Assembly: GCF_003846445.2 (NCBI RefSeq)
Contig: NZ_CP030139.2
Location: 310,001-374,000, forward strand
DNA from: Synechococcus elongatus PCC 11801
Lineage (GTDB): Bacteria; Cyanobacteriota; Cyanobacteriia; Synechococcales; Synechococcaceae
DNA length: 64,000 bases
Reading direction: 5' to 3'
Positions 56,046 through 64,000 of this stretch are shown piece after piece. The notes under the pieces were generated by a model. That model ran no database searches, was not told the origin of the DNA, and saw only the letters and a list, made by a program, of their open reading frames with translations. The position numbers were made by a program, and so were the translations under genes. Every line of letters starts with the position of its first letter. Position 1 is the stretch's first letter.

Positions 56046-57776
56046 CTAGCGAAGTGGAGAATTTAGAGTCCAGCTACTGGCGGATCCTGGCACTAAGCGA
56101 TAACTATATAGGCGATTTGCTTTGCTTTGATTGACTCCAAGTTGTGCTAGTCCAAACTGCGCCAAGAGAGTTCTCATCTCTGGATCAACAACAATTTCAG
56201 CCTCACCATCGAGAAATGTTTTACTACTTTTACCACCTGCATTCGATGGGTTTTGAATTGAGTTGATCCATAGTGAGCCAGTGATGAGTCGAGATGCTTC
56301 TCCACCCCCACCATTAATAATTAAATCGACATTCGGAGCAATGATAAATGCATCACCTAGGGACTCGTTGCCATTGATAGTTAAGGTTCCCGATTCTTCA
56401 ATCACCACGATCGGAAGTGGCGTGTTTGGTGTAGATCGCCGAATAACGAACTGAGGAATTACACCGCTACTTCCAGCCTCAATTCGAATGACAGCACGAT
56501 TCCTACCATCAACAGTGATTTCGATCACTTGATTACCATTGAGTGAATTATTGGCATCTAGCCTATCCCTATTGAATAAGGACTCTAATTGTTTATTGAT
56601 AAGGTCGTTATTGGCGATTTGATTTGCATTATCTTTTTGATCACCTAAAAAATTGACTGTAAAAAAATTGAGATTTGGCTCTTTATCTTGGTTGAGCGTC
56701 TTAATCTTAATAGATTCCGATTGAACATCAATTATTTCAAAAATCACATTTTTGTTATTAAATAATTTTGTGATAATGTCATAAGGAAAATCATATTCCC
56801 CCTTAAGCGCGGTTACGATTCCAGCAATTGCAGCGCGATCTCCCTTACTTTGGATAGCATCTATGCTTTCGCAGTCAATGCAGGTCGCATTCGCAAGACA
56901 AAAATCATAGGCTGTTGAATCTTGGCCGTTTGCAGGATCCTTGATTATTTCTCCTGCAGTTTCGATGTCCAAACCACCAAGATTACTCTTGGCCGACTTG
57001 AAGAGTAAGCCTGCACCGTACAGGAATCCAGAAGGACTAGAGTTTTCGGAGAACTCCTGTAAATTGAAAGATTGTTGGATAACAGCCTGAGTATTTCCCC
57101 TCGTTCCTATTCGCCCCACAACTGCCAGTGTTGCCTGGGTAGGTGGGATATTATTCGCTTTATCTCTATTGGTTCTGTAATCTAGTAAATTACTGATATT
57201 GAGGCTGTCCCTTTTAATCTCGCGCTCGCTGTCTATTTGACCTGTTATCCAAGCAGGTAGCCGGCCTTCTCGTGAGTTTGTGACTGCTTTTGTTAGCTGC
57301 TGCAGCAAGGAATTAATGTCGTCTTCTCCATAAAGTTGAAGATTGCCATCAGAATCTTTTCCACAGCCAACCCTGATGCGGGGATTGTCTTGAATTCCTT
57401 TTTTGATATTTTCTAGTTGACTCTTAATTGATTCATAGTAGTCAGCTCTACGCTGATTGAAAACTTTTGCAGTTTCTTCCCATTCATCCCTATCTAGCCC
57501 TACTAGATAGCTATAGGGACCATTAAGTTGTCGGATAATTTCAGAAATCCCATTCTCAGCATTATTTCGCGCTAATAAAATTTGCCTATCTTGCCCACTT
57601 GCTGTACGTTCGCTAGTCGCTCTCACCATCAATGCAGTTGAACTCACGACTAGTATGAGTGCAAGAACAAGCACTGCAGGGAGAATATAGCCTCCATGTC
57701 TTAGCTGTCTCTGAGATGCTCGCAAATGGGCTCGCAGCTTAATATGCTGCAGCAATTTTTTGGTGGACATCGGCAC
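56046..57776 (-). CDS. PilX-like pilus assembly/minor pilin-type protein, AT-rich
   Basis: A 576-residue protein. The N-terminus has a basic leader and one hydrophobic helix (YILPAVLVLALILVVSSTAL) preceded by HGG, like the PilX/GspK class rather than classical prepilins; the Glu5 position is not obvious. The rest is hydrophilic and rich in Asn, Asp and Ser, with LNQDKEPNLNFF-type strands. Near residue 480 VVIEESGTLTINGNESLGDA begins a beta-helix-like piece. The gene is visibly AT-rich and free of HIP1, unlike its neighbours, which suggests acquisition. It probably forms a pair with the downstream pilin-like gene. Confidence 0.75.
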   Translation of the reverse strand: MPMSTKKLLQHIKLRAHLRASQRQLRHGGYILPAVLVLALILVVSSTALMVRATSERTASGQDRQILLARNNAENGISEIIRQLNGPYSYLVGLDRDEWEETAKVFNQRRADYYESIKSQLENIKKGIQDNPRIRVGCGKDSDGNLQLYGEDDINSLLQQLTKAVTNSREGRLPAWITGQIDSEREIKRDSLNISNLLDYRTNRDKANNIPPTQATLAVVGRIGTRGNTQAVIQQSFNLQEFSENSSPSGFLYGAGLLFKSAKSNLGGLDIETAGEIIKDPANGQDSTAYDFCLANATCIDCESIDAIQSKGDRAAIAGIVTALKGEYDFPYDIITKLFNNKNVIFEIIDVQSESIKIKTLNQDKEPNLNFFTVNFLGDQKDNANQIANNDLINKQLESLFNRDRLDANNSLNGNQVIEITVDGRNRAVIRIEAGSSGVIPQFVIRRSTPNTPLPIVVIEESGTLTINGNESLGDAFIIAPNVDLIINGGGGEASRLITGSLWINSIQNPSNAGGKSSKTFLDGEAEIVVDPEMRTLLAQFGLAQLGVNQSKANRLYSYRLVPGSASSWTLNSPLR

Positions 57777-57883
57777 TAGTCAAAGTCAGGTCGGCCAGAC
57801 TAAAAATCTAGGTAGCCATCTGTAAAGTGCCCGACTTCTCAGTTGGAATCACTAACTTAAATAATGGAGTTTCTAAAAACAGT

Positions 57884-58672
57884 CTAAAAAAGTAAAACCT
57901 GTTGATACAGTTGAATCCACTCGGCTCCCCAGATCCAGGCGATCGCGCCGCCTAGTGCTAGGAACGGACCAAAAGGCATCGCCTGCATTGGCTTGAGTGT
58001 GCCAAGCCAGCGTCCAATACCCCCCGCGATCGCACCACTCAGACAAGCGAGGAACAGTGCTAAAAGCAGTTTAGGACCGCCTAGCCAAACACCCAAAAGC
58101 GCTAGCAACTTGCTGTCGCCACCGCCGAGTACCGGCTGTCGAAGCACAAATTCACCAACCCAGCGGAATAGATCACTGAGCCACAGTGCCGCGATCGCTA
58201 CAAACAACGACCAGAACAACGTCACAGGCCAGTTTGCTGGCGCGATCGCCAACTGAAAAGCGACGCCCACAGCTAGTCCCGAAGCCGTCAGGGCATTGGG
58301 CAGCGTCATCGTATCGAGGTCAATGACACTCAAGGCCACGAGCCACGAGAAGAGAATCCAACCACCGACCGTGGCTGCCGACCAGCCAAACTGTACCGCT
58401 AGCAAAACAAATAGAGCTGCAGTAAATGCCTCAATAATTGGGTAGCGGGCGGGAATCCGATGCTGACAAAAATGACAGCGACCCTTTAGCTTTAGCCAGC
58501 CAATAATCGGCACATTATCTTGAGGACGCAGCGATCGCCGGCAGTAAGGGCAACGGGAGGGCGGGTGCAGCAGCGATAGTCCCAATGGCAGCCGATAGAT
58601 CACCACATTGAGAAAACTGCCGATTGCAGCGCCTAAAACCGCGACAAACAACAGCGCAACGGCTTCAAACAT
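57884..58672 (-). CDS. pilD: Prepilin leader peptidase / N-methyltransferase
   Basis: A type IV aspartyl protease (A24) of 262 residues that cleaves prepilins and methylates the new N-terminus. The first loop carries the zinc-type pairs CPYC and CHFC. The two catalytic aspartates lie in SVIDLDTMTLPNALT and GGGDSKLLALLGVWLGG. About seven further hydrophobic helices are seen. It is transcribed leftward toward the two pilin-like genes, which are its likely substrates, and lies 107 bases upstream of the PilX-like gene, with pili and competence as the joint role. Confidence 0.95.
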   Translation of the reverse strand: MFEAVALLFVAVLGAAIGSFLNVVIYRLPLGLSLLHPPSRCPYCRRSLRPQDNVPIIGWLKLKGRCHFCQHRIPARYPIIEAFTAALFVLLAVQFGWSAATVGGWILFSWLVALSVIDLDTMTLPNALTASGLAVGVAFQLAIAPANWPVTLFWSLFVAIAALWLSDLFRWVGEFVLRQPVLGGGDSKLLALLGVWLGGPKLLLALFLACLSGAIAGGIGRWLGTLKPMQAMPFGPFLALGGAIAWIWGAEWIQLYQQVLLF

Positions 58673-58677
58673 AGTGG

Positions 58678-58920
58678 TTAAGCGTCAGCTTGAAGCTGAT
58701 CGAGGGGCACAAAAAACTCTTGGGGCAACAAGATGGGACGCTGACCAAAGACGACATCGCCCCGTCCTGATCGCCGATTCAGCACCACCCCCACGGGTCG
58801 TTGATCCGTCTGTGGATGGGCAACGAAATAGGCACGGTAGATTTTGCGGGCTTCCCGCAGCAGGCTAGCTTGGCCACTGCGATCGCTGGCTGAACCAAGC
58901 CGTGGGAACTCCAGACTCAT
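58678..58920 (-). CDS. Small conserved-type protein, unknown
   Basis: From ATG at 58920 an 80-residue basic protein, MSLEFPRLGSASDRSGQASL, with REARKIYRAYFVAHPQTDQR and a C-terminal FFVPLDQLQADA. An earlier start at 58965 is possible. It ends five bases before the pilD start, so it is probably co-transcribed with pilD. No motif or membrane segment is seen and I recognise no family. The coding frame is clean and codon choice is like the neighbours. Confidence 0.6.
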   Translation of the reverse strand: MSLEFPRLGSASDRSGQASLLREARKIYRAYFVAHPQTDQRPVGVVLNRRSGRGDVVFGQRPILLPQEFFVPLDQLQADA

Positions 58921-59142
58921 CGCTTTCTGTCCTCTATCGCCTCCCATGGAAGCATACTGCTGCAACGAGCGGGAATCTATTACAGAGGCGATCGCCCCCA
59001 GCCTTTTGCAGCAAAGGACTCTCCTGATCGGCTATCTGCTCCGATGGCAGGGGGTTCAGTGCCGCAGTAAGCAGTAAACCGCCTCTGCACTGCAGTCTGC
59101 AGGGGATGGAAAACGAGAACAAAATTTTAAGTCCGCCTCGGT

Positions 59143-61869
59143 TTACGCCTCGTCTTCTAAATCCTTGACAGGAAAACGATTAATCAGATCCAAGGCAGCA
59201 CGGGCGGTGTCTTTAATGCCAGCCTGCAAGTAAGGCATGTGAGGAATTTGCGCGAGGAAATCGATCGTGCGGCGCAGCACGCGCACAATATCGCCTTCAT
59301 CGAGGCTGGTCGCGGCGCAGAGTTCATTCCAGTCCATGCCTTCAGCCCAAGCCTTCACCAGTCCGGTCAGATCCAGCTCAAGCCAAATTGGGGTGAAGAC
59401 ATTGCGACGACTCTGCTGCTGTTGGAGCTGACGCCGTAGTCCACGCACCCCCATCAAGGCATCTTCTACGGCAGGCGGAACGTCAAAGCGCGTCCAGAGA
59501 TCCGGACGTGAGACTTCTGTGACCAAGGCTTCGCTCGCTGCGGCAAATTCAGCAGGTGTCAAGCCATCCAGCTCACCGCTCATCAGGACTAGGCCGAGCC
59601 AAAGTTCGTTATCACCTCGGAGAGCCGCGACGTTCTGGCCCATTTCCGTCGGTTTCAGGTCTTCTAAGCAGGAGAAGTTCTCCAAGATGCTCATCAAACT
59701 GAGGAACTCCTGCCAGTGACGCTGACCCAATTTCTCAAGCCGAGCCCGGCGATCGCCAATTTCGTCCTCCAGCGCTTGCAATTGCTGCTGGCGTTTATGG
59801 AGCCGCTTACGGTTTTGCCAGCGATGGACGGGATGGTTGATCAAAAGCGTGTTGACCGCTTCAACCTGTTCCGCTTGTTGCACCACTTCCTCAGCCAAAT
59901 CACTGCCTGCCAAGGCGAGGTGATGCCGCTGGCTCAATTCCCAGAGTTTTTCCGCAATCCAAGCCGTGGCTTCATCTCCCTTGCCATGCTGACCGGGTTT
60001 CTGTAGATGCGCGGGTGGATGGAGATAATCGACAGCGCTGATGCGGGCGAGTTCGGCATGAAGCCCCACGACATCGGAGGTGGTCGCGACCACCCAGCGA
60101 TTGTCCATTCCAAGGCAAAGCAACCAGGGGAATTGACCCGAGCCAGGAATTTTAGCGATCAATACTGCGGGAAGTGGCTCGGGCACCGGCACATGGCGAC
60201 CCTTGAGGCTGAGGATCGTACCAGCTACTGCAAATGAGAGCGCCATCGCTAAATCGCGATGCACGACTTCTTCGGCTTGCTCATGCAGGATTTTGAGCAG
60301 GCGCTTTTCTTCCTTAAGGCGACCGTAGAGCTTGTCGTACTCAGCCAAGGCGACAAAATCAACATCGGCTAGCTCGGCCTGGAGGCGATCGCGCTCAGCT
60401 TCGACCGCGGCAATTTTCTCCTGCTCTGGCTTAAGCGAGAGGTTGGCTAAATAGCGCCCAAAGCTACGTTCGACTAGCTCCTTTGCCTCTTCGAGGCTGT
60501 GCTTTTGCAACAGGTTCAAGACCATGCCGTAGCTGGGCGTGAACTGGCTAACGAGCGGGTCCGGCCCGACGGTTGCTAGGTGAGCGGCTTCCTGCGCGCC
60601 CTCAAAGCGAGACTGAACCGTGACCACATAGCCTTGGTCATCCAAGCCTCGCCGTCCGGCTCGACCCGACATCTGCAGAAACTCGGAGGGCAACAACAGC
60701 CGATGGCCGCTATCCGTCCGCTTCGAGAGGCTGGCAATCACGGTTGTCCGTGCCGGCATATTGATGCCCGCCGCTAGGGTTTCCGTGGCGAAAACAACTT
60801 TGACCAGTCCTTCTTGGAAGAGTTCTTCAATCAAGCCTTTCCACGCTGGCAACACCCCAGCATGGTGCGAGGCAATACCGCGCATCAGTGGTTCCACATG
60901 ACCCGATCGCGCCGCTTCAGGACTCTGGGCAAGAAAGGCATCAATCCGTGCTTTGAGCCGTGCCGCTTCCTCCGCATTGACGAGCGAGATTGGCCCCAGA
61001 TCGCGCACGGCTTTATCGCAACCGCGGCGACTGAAGATGAAGTAAATCGCCGGTAGCATCTGCCGCTGTTGGAGCTGACCCACCACAAAGCCGAGGGAGG
61101 GGATCTCCGGGATTTCTCGCCCCTTGCGATCGTGCTTGGCCCCTTTCGCCTTGCGCCGCACTTTGAAAGATGGGTGAATCGCTTTGCCCGTCTCATCCAA
61201 CAGCGGAAACAAACCGTTGTTGCCGCAGAAACTGAAAGCAAGGGGAATCGGGCGATAGTCCGAATAAATCAAGTCGGTGGGGCCGTGGACTTGATCAATC
61301 CAATCGGTGAGCTGCCCGCCATTGGCGACGGTGGCCGAGAGCGCAACCAATTGAACAGTGGGTGGGCAATAGATGATCGACTCTTCCCAGACGGTGCCCC
61401 GCTGCTGGTCATTCATGTAGTGGCACTCATCCAGCACCACTGCTTCAACATCGATCATCGAGGTGCCGACTTCGCCAATCCGCGTGCCATAGAGCATGTT
61501 GCGGAAAATCTCAGTGGTCATCACCACGATCGGAGCATCCCGTGCAATCGAGGTGTCGCCCGTCAGGAGCCCAACGCGATCGCTGCCGAATTGTTCGCGA
61601 AAGTCCCGCAGCTTTTGGTTAGAGAGTGCTTTCAGCGGCGTGGTGTAGAAAACGCGCTTACCCCGTGCCAGCGCCCGATAGATTGCATATTCACCGATCA
61701 GCGTTTTGCCTGAGCCAGTCGGGGCGCAAACCACCACCGATCGCCCCTGATCGAGTGCTGCGATCGCCTCTTTCTGGAAATCATCTAGCTCAAACGGAAA
61801 CAGCGTCGCTACATCCAGCGAAAAAGCTGTTTCAGTCTGACTCACGAGGGTATCCACAATTGAGGGCAA
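59143..61869 (-). CDS. Ski2/Mtr4-like DEAD/DEAH RNA helicase with DSHCT domain
   Basis: A 908-residue superfamily 2 helicase. Motifs are the Q-like FELDDFQKEAIAALDQG, Walker A CAPTGSGKTLIGEYA, TTPLKALSNQKLRDF, DECHYMND (motif II, with the H of the Ski2 type), LVALSATVANG (motif III) and QMSGRAGRRGLDDQGYVV (motif VI). The DSHCT C-terminal domain includes WTRFDVPPAVEDALMGVRGL. Cyanobacterial and plastid (ISE2-like) relatives act in RNA turnover or processing. It is one of the longest genes here, and it has no operon partner. Confidence 0.93.
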   Translation of the reverse strand: MPSIVDTLVSQTETAFSLDVATLFPFELDDFQKEAIAALDQGRSVVVCAPTGSGKTLIGEYAIYRALARGKRVFYTTPLKALSNQKLRDFREQFGSDRVGLLTGDTSIARDAPIVVMTTEIFRNMLYGTRIGEVGTSMIDVEAVVLDECHYMNDQQRGTVWEESIIYCPPTVQLVALSATVANGGQLTDWIDQVHGPTDLIYSDYRPIPLAFSFCGNNGLFPLLDETGKAIHPSFKVRRKAKGAKHDRKGREIPEIPSLGFVVGQLQQRQMLPAIYFIFSRRGCDKAVRDLGPISLVNAEEAARLKARIDAFLAQSPEAARSGHVEPLMRGIASHHAGVLPAWKGLIEELFQEGLVKVVFATETLAAGINMPARTTVIASLSKRTDSGHRLLLPSEFLQMSGRAGRRGLDDQGYVVTVQSRFEGAQEAAHLATVGPDPLVSQFTPSYGMVLNLLQKHSLEEAKELVERSFGRYLANLSLKPEQEKIAAVEAERDRLQAELADVDFVALAEYDKLYGRLKEEKRLLKILHEQAEEVVHRDLAMALSFAVAGTILSLKGRHVPVPEPLPAVLIAKIPGSGQFPWLLCLGMDNRWVVATTSDVVGLHAELARISAVDYLHPPAHLQKPGQHGKGDEATAWIAEKLWELSQRHHLALAGSDLAEEVVQQAEQVEAVNTLLINHPVHRWQNRKRLHKRQQQLQALEDEIGDRRARLEKLGQRHWQEFLSLMSILENFSCLEDLKPTEMGQNVAALRGDNELWLGLVLMSGELDGLTPAEFAAASEALVTEVSRPDLWTRFDVPPAVEDALMGVRGLRRQLQQQQSRRNVFTPIWLELDLTGLVKAWAEGMDWNELCAATSLDEGDIVRVLRRTIDFLAQIPHMPYLQAGIKDTARAALDLINRFPVKDLEDEA

Positions 61870-62007
61870 TGTTCCAATTGTGACCTATCCCGCTCGCCCC
61901 TCCAATTGGCAGCAGTCCCACGAAGATGACTGTCCAGCCACCAAGAGCAAGGCATTGATAGCTTGATATTCCTTAGATTCGCCAATGCTCCTGAGTGAAG
62001 ACAGTTG

Positions 62008-63027
62008 CTAAGCAGGCTCACCATCATCGACGACTTGTAGCTGAATCACCCGTCCACTTTGAATGTCACCGAGGGGCAGGCTGATTAATGTGCCGGAGAG
62101 AGTTTGCAGGTGCTGGAGGAGCGATCGCAGATTGGGCGTGCTGGCACCACTTTCGACGTAGAGGCGATCGCTGAGGCTGCTGACGCGCCGCCAACTGGTG
62201 TAAAGCTTGGCGATCGCCTGCTCTAGCTGCGCTGACTGGCTCAACAGGTCGGAGACCAAATTGAGAATATCGAGCCGCTGGGCTTCATTCAGCGCCTGCT
62301 CCAAATCCAGCGTCGTATTGTTGAGTGTGCGCACCTGCTGTGCCGCTTCGAGGTAGCGCGACAAGTAGCGGGCTGCCGCTGTCATCTCCTTGAGAGTGTT
62401 GAGATCGGGCTGCAGCGCCACTTCTTCTTGCAGCGGAGCTTGATGGATTTCTGGCAGTTTTTCCAGCTCGCGGACAAAAGGCGCGATCGCTTTGGCAGGG
62501 AGTCGGTTTTCAGCGGCTTTCTGACGCACGGGTTCAGGCAACAGATCCGAGCTAACCGCTGTCCATTCATCTGTCAGTTGGCGCACCTGTTGCCGTGTGA
62601 TCCGCTGTCCATTGCGCGCTGCATCGCCAATCAACTGCTGGACTTCGGGTGCCGATTGGGAGGTCTCAACAAAGGCGCGTTTGCTGAAGCGCGAGAGGGT
62701 GTCCGTTTCCAAAATGCCTTCATCCACCAAGGCATCGGCACTGTTGGCCAACTCGATCAAGGCATAGGCGCGACTTTTGGTGATCTCGCGATCCTTAAGC
62801 CAGTTCAGAAATCCCATGCCGCGACCTTCACCGCCCCGTTTCTCGCGATCGCGCACCACGCGCAAAATTCGCCCGCGCCAAATCTCGGTTTGTAAGTCAA
62901 AGCGATCGCAGACCAGCCAAGCCTGATCGACCTGCTGCTGAAAGTCACCTTCTGTTAGCGCTTCATCACTTGGATCCGGCAGTTCCAAATCTAACGAAGC
63001 GTCAGGCGGGGCAGCAAGAACAGTCAT
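62008..63027 (-). CDS. Conserved cyanobacterial-type protein with possible DNA-binding N-terminal part
   Basis: A 339-residue soluble protein from ATG at 63027; the open frame to 63177 is rejected as untypical. Acidic residues 1-35 are followed by a helical region including RGMGFLNWLKDREITKSRAY and ALIELANSADALVDEGILET that could hold a helix-turn-helix. A middle region is rich in Gln, Arg and Glu, and a C-terminal coiled-coil-like part covers LNNTTLDLEQALNEAQRLDI. I recognise no named family; a ParB/KorB-like or nucleoid-associated role is a guess. It is divergent from psaE. Confidence 0.75.
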   Translation of the reverse strand: MTVLAAPPDASLDLELPDPSDEALTEGDFQQQVDQAWLVCDRFDLQTEIWRGRILRVVRDREKRGGEGRGMGFLNWLKDREITKSRAYALIELANSADALVDEGILETDTLSRFSKRAFVETSQSAPEVQQLIGDAARNGQRITRQQVRQLTDEWTAVSSDLLPEPVRQKAAENRLPAKAIAPFVRELEKLPEIHQAPLQEEVALQPDLNTLKEMTAAARYLSRYLEAAQQVRTLNNTTLDLEQALNEAQRLDILNLVSDLLSQSAQLEQAIAKLYTSWRRVSSLSDRLYVESGASTPNLRSLLQHLQTLSGTLISLPLGDIQSGRVIQLQVVDDGEPA

Positions 63028-63206
63028 GAGCAAGGGCAACAGAGGTAGGCGGTCATTATCGCACTGGGCTGTCGCGGCCAGAGAAACAAAACTTAAAGGC
63101 GAGAAGCCTCGGCAATTGGAACACCGGTAGTAGTCTAGAAACGATGTCTGCAAGCTGATTCCAGCCTTTTGAGACATCGCAGAAGCTCATCGAGGAAGCA
63201 TCAGTT

Positions 63207-63434
63207 ATGGCCATCGCGCGTGGTGATAAGGTTCGGATCCTCCGCCCAGAGTCTTACTGGTTCAACGAAGTCGGCACGGTGGCTTCGGTCGACCAAAGCG
63301 GCATCAAGTATCCCGTGGTCGTCCGCTTTGAAAAAGTGAACTACAACGGCTTCAGCGGTTCGGATGGCGGTGTCAACACCAACAACTTCGCCGAAGCAGA
63401 ATTGCAAGTGGTTGCCGCCGCTGCCAAAAAATAG
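63207..63434 (+). CDS. psaE: Photosystem I reaction centre subunit IV
   Basis: A 75-residue SH3-like stromal subunit that helps ferredoxin docking and cyclic electron flow. It opens [20 protein letters not shown], and the usual [17 protein letters not shown] and the tail [13 protein letters not shown] are all present. A GAGGAA purine stretch lies shortly before the ATG. The gene stands alone and is followed by a strong terminator. The product would be on the cytoplasmic face of thylakoid PSI. Confidence 0.97.
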   Translation: MAIARGDKVRILRPESYWFNEVGTVASVDQSGIKYPVVVRFEKVNYNGFSGSDGGVNTNNFAEAELQVVAAAAKK

Positions 63435-63463
63435 ACTGCGCCTGTCTTCACAAGAGGTTCCTG

Positions 63464-63493
63464 AAACGGCTACAGCAACTGTGGCCGTTTTTT
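63464..63493 (+). terminator. Terminator of psaE
   Basis: AACGGCTACAG and CTGTGGCCGTT pair over 11 positions (one G-U) around a three-base loop CAA, and the second arm runs into a T tract. It lies 30 bases after the psaE stop. Confidence 0.88.
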
Positions 63494-63543
63494 GTGACTG
63501 AAGCTCTCGCCGTATACTGCTTCGGTTGCGATCGCTTCCTGTC

Positions 63544-64000
63544 TTGCCTGAGTTACCCGAAGTCGAAACTGTCCGCCGTGGACTGGATCAACAAACCCTG
63601 CAACGCACTTGCATGGGCGGGGAAGTGTTGCTGGATCGCACGATCGCGGCACCTAACTCTGAGCAATTCCTTGCTGCCTTGCAGCAGACTCAGATTCAGG
63701 AATGGCAACGGCGTGGTAAGTACCTGTTAGCGAGCCTTCAGCAGGGCGATCGCCCTGCCGGAACGTGGGGCGTCCACTTGCGGATGACGGGGCAATTCTT
63801 CTGGACAACGCCCGAGACTCCGATCGCTAAACATACGCGAGTGCGATTGCAGTTTGAGGGCGATCGCGAATTGCGCTTCATCGATATCCGCAGCTTTGGG
63901 CAGATGTGGTGGGTGCCGCCCGATCGCCCAGTAGAATCCGTGATCACTGGCCTAGCGAAGTTGGGGCCAGAACCGTTTGCTCCAGAATTTACTGCTCGCT
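63544..64000 (+). CDS. mutM: Formamidopyrimidine-DNA glycosylase, 5' part
   Basis: Excises 8-oxoguanine. The frame starts at TTG 63544 and is open to the window edge (152 codons). After the removed Met, the N-terminus PELPEVETVRRGLDQQ is the invariant MutM opening, with Pro as catalytic nucleophile. KYLLASL and GVHLRMTGQFFW follow as expected (the Lys and Met that contact the lesion). It then runs through FIDIRSFGQMWWV. The zinc finger lies beyond the window. The TTG start is decided by the Pro2 requirement. Confidence 0.94.
   Translation, partial: MPELPEVETVRRGLDQQTLQRTCMGGEVLLDRTIAAPNSEQFLAALQQTQIQEWQRRGKYLLASLQQGDRPAGTWGVHLRMTGQFFWTTPETPIAKHTRVRLQFEGDRELRFIDIRSFGQMWWVPPDRPVESVITGLAKLGPEPFAPEFTAR

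Larger units (their letters stand above)
1..64000. repeat. HIP1 octamer (GCGATCGC), dispersed throughout
   Basis: The palindrome GCGATCGC recurs across the whole window in genes and gaps, on no preferred strand, as is known for many cyanobacteria. Copies are sometimes adjacent or overlapping, for example two abutting copies at 19612-19627 and two overlapping at 19261-19274. Long copy-free stretches are discussed as findings (6309-7422, 13851-16468, 55777-57938). I did not count copies. Confidence 0.95.

Noticed and set aside
58947-59077. 43-codon frame in the gap upstream of the 80-residue gene
   Set aside because: No SD, no similarity, and composition like chance; not enough support for a gene.
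1-64000. CRISPR arrays, tRNA or rRNA genes, transposases, prophage
   Set aside because: Reading the gaps showed no regularly spaced repeats, cloverleaf-like stretches or transposase frames. The only abundant repeat is HIP1.

Overview
The window is chromosomal DNA of a unicellular cyanobacterium of the Synechococcus elongatus group. It carries a complete kaiA-kaiB-kaiC clock cluster (13596-16459), psaE, plastoquinone prenylation, an NDH-1 assembly-type protein and many cyanobacteria-only conserved proteins. The octamer GCGATCGC (HIP1) is scattered over nearly all of it. The Kai proteins are very close to those I remember for S. elongatus PCC 7942 but not identical: KaiC has about ten or more substitutions, and the KaiA N-terminal domain differs at many positions. 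I therefore infer a related strain or sister species, not PCC 7942/6301. No tRNA, rRNA, CRISPR array, insertion sequence or prophage was seen. Genes are densely packed, and few gaps exceed 200 bases.

Layout. 1-6.3 kb: the 3' end of accD, then leftward dnaX, a small membrane protein, a TPR protein and sufA, then rightward acnB with a clear terminator. 6.3-9.3 kb: a short RTX-repeat protein behind a perfect TGTGA-N6-TCACA site, then a leftward ABC exporter. 9.4-17.5 kb: aspS, truB, an orphan receiver-domain protein, rplU-rpmA, kaiABC, and an acyl-CoA-dehydrogenase-like gene whose 3' end overlaps kaiC. 17.5-26.2 kb: a glutathione peroxidase, a compact glycosylation-type cassette (membrane GT39 with TPR tail, methyltransferase-GT2 fusion, YbhN-type membrane protein), a SpoU/TrmH methylase, lpdA and trpC. 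26.3-33.2 kb: a PDZ/radical-SAM-like protein, uppP, a CRR7-like protein, ppx, a 4-hydroxybenzoate prenyltransferase overlapping an LD-carboxypeptidase, and msrA.

33.3-36.7 kb is an arsenic module. An Acr3-type arsenite exporter is divergent from a GAPDH-arsJ operon for making and exporting 1-arseno-3-phosphoglycerate, with an ArsR-type dyad between them. 36.8-45.3 kb: an MnmC-like methyltransferase, aroH, sppA, a DMT transporter, a GT4 glycosyltransferase, an XRE regulator, leuS and a GGCT-fold protein. 45.3-48.5 kb: an ECF sigma factor with its putative anti-sigma, and a leftward hfq - M23 peptidase - comFB group. 48.6-55.4 kb: dapF, a tiny Cys-rich protein, a cysteine desulfurase, DUF1995, a PPP phosphatase, DUF4330, fni, and a PBP4-type dacB that overlaps fni by 103 bases. 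55.4-58.7 kb: two pilin-like genes and pilD. The larger pilin-like gene is AT-rich and has no HIP1. 58.7-64 kb: a small unknown, a Ski2/Mtr4-like helicase, a conserved unknown, psaE and the 5' part of mutM.

Themes that link neighbours: the clock; surface and envelope functions (glycosylation cassette, uppP, LD-carboxypeptidase, dacB, M23 peptidase); pilus and competence (hfq, comFB, pilin-like pair, pilD); arsenic detoxification; and Fe-S biology (sufA, acnB, cysteine desulfurase, Cys-rich protein).
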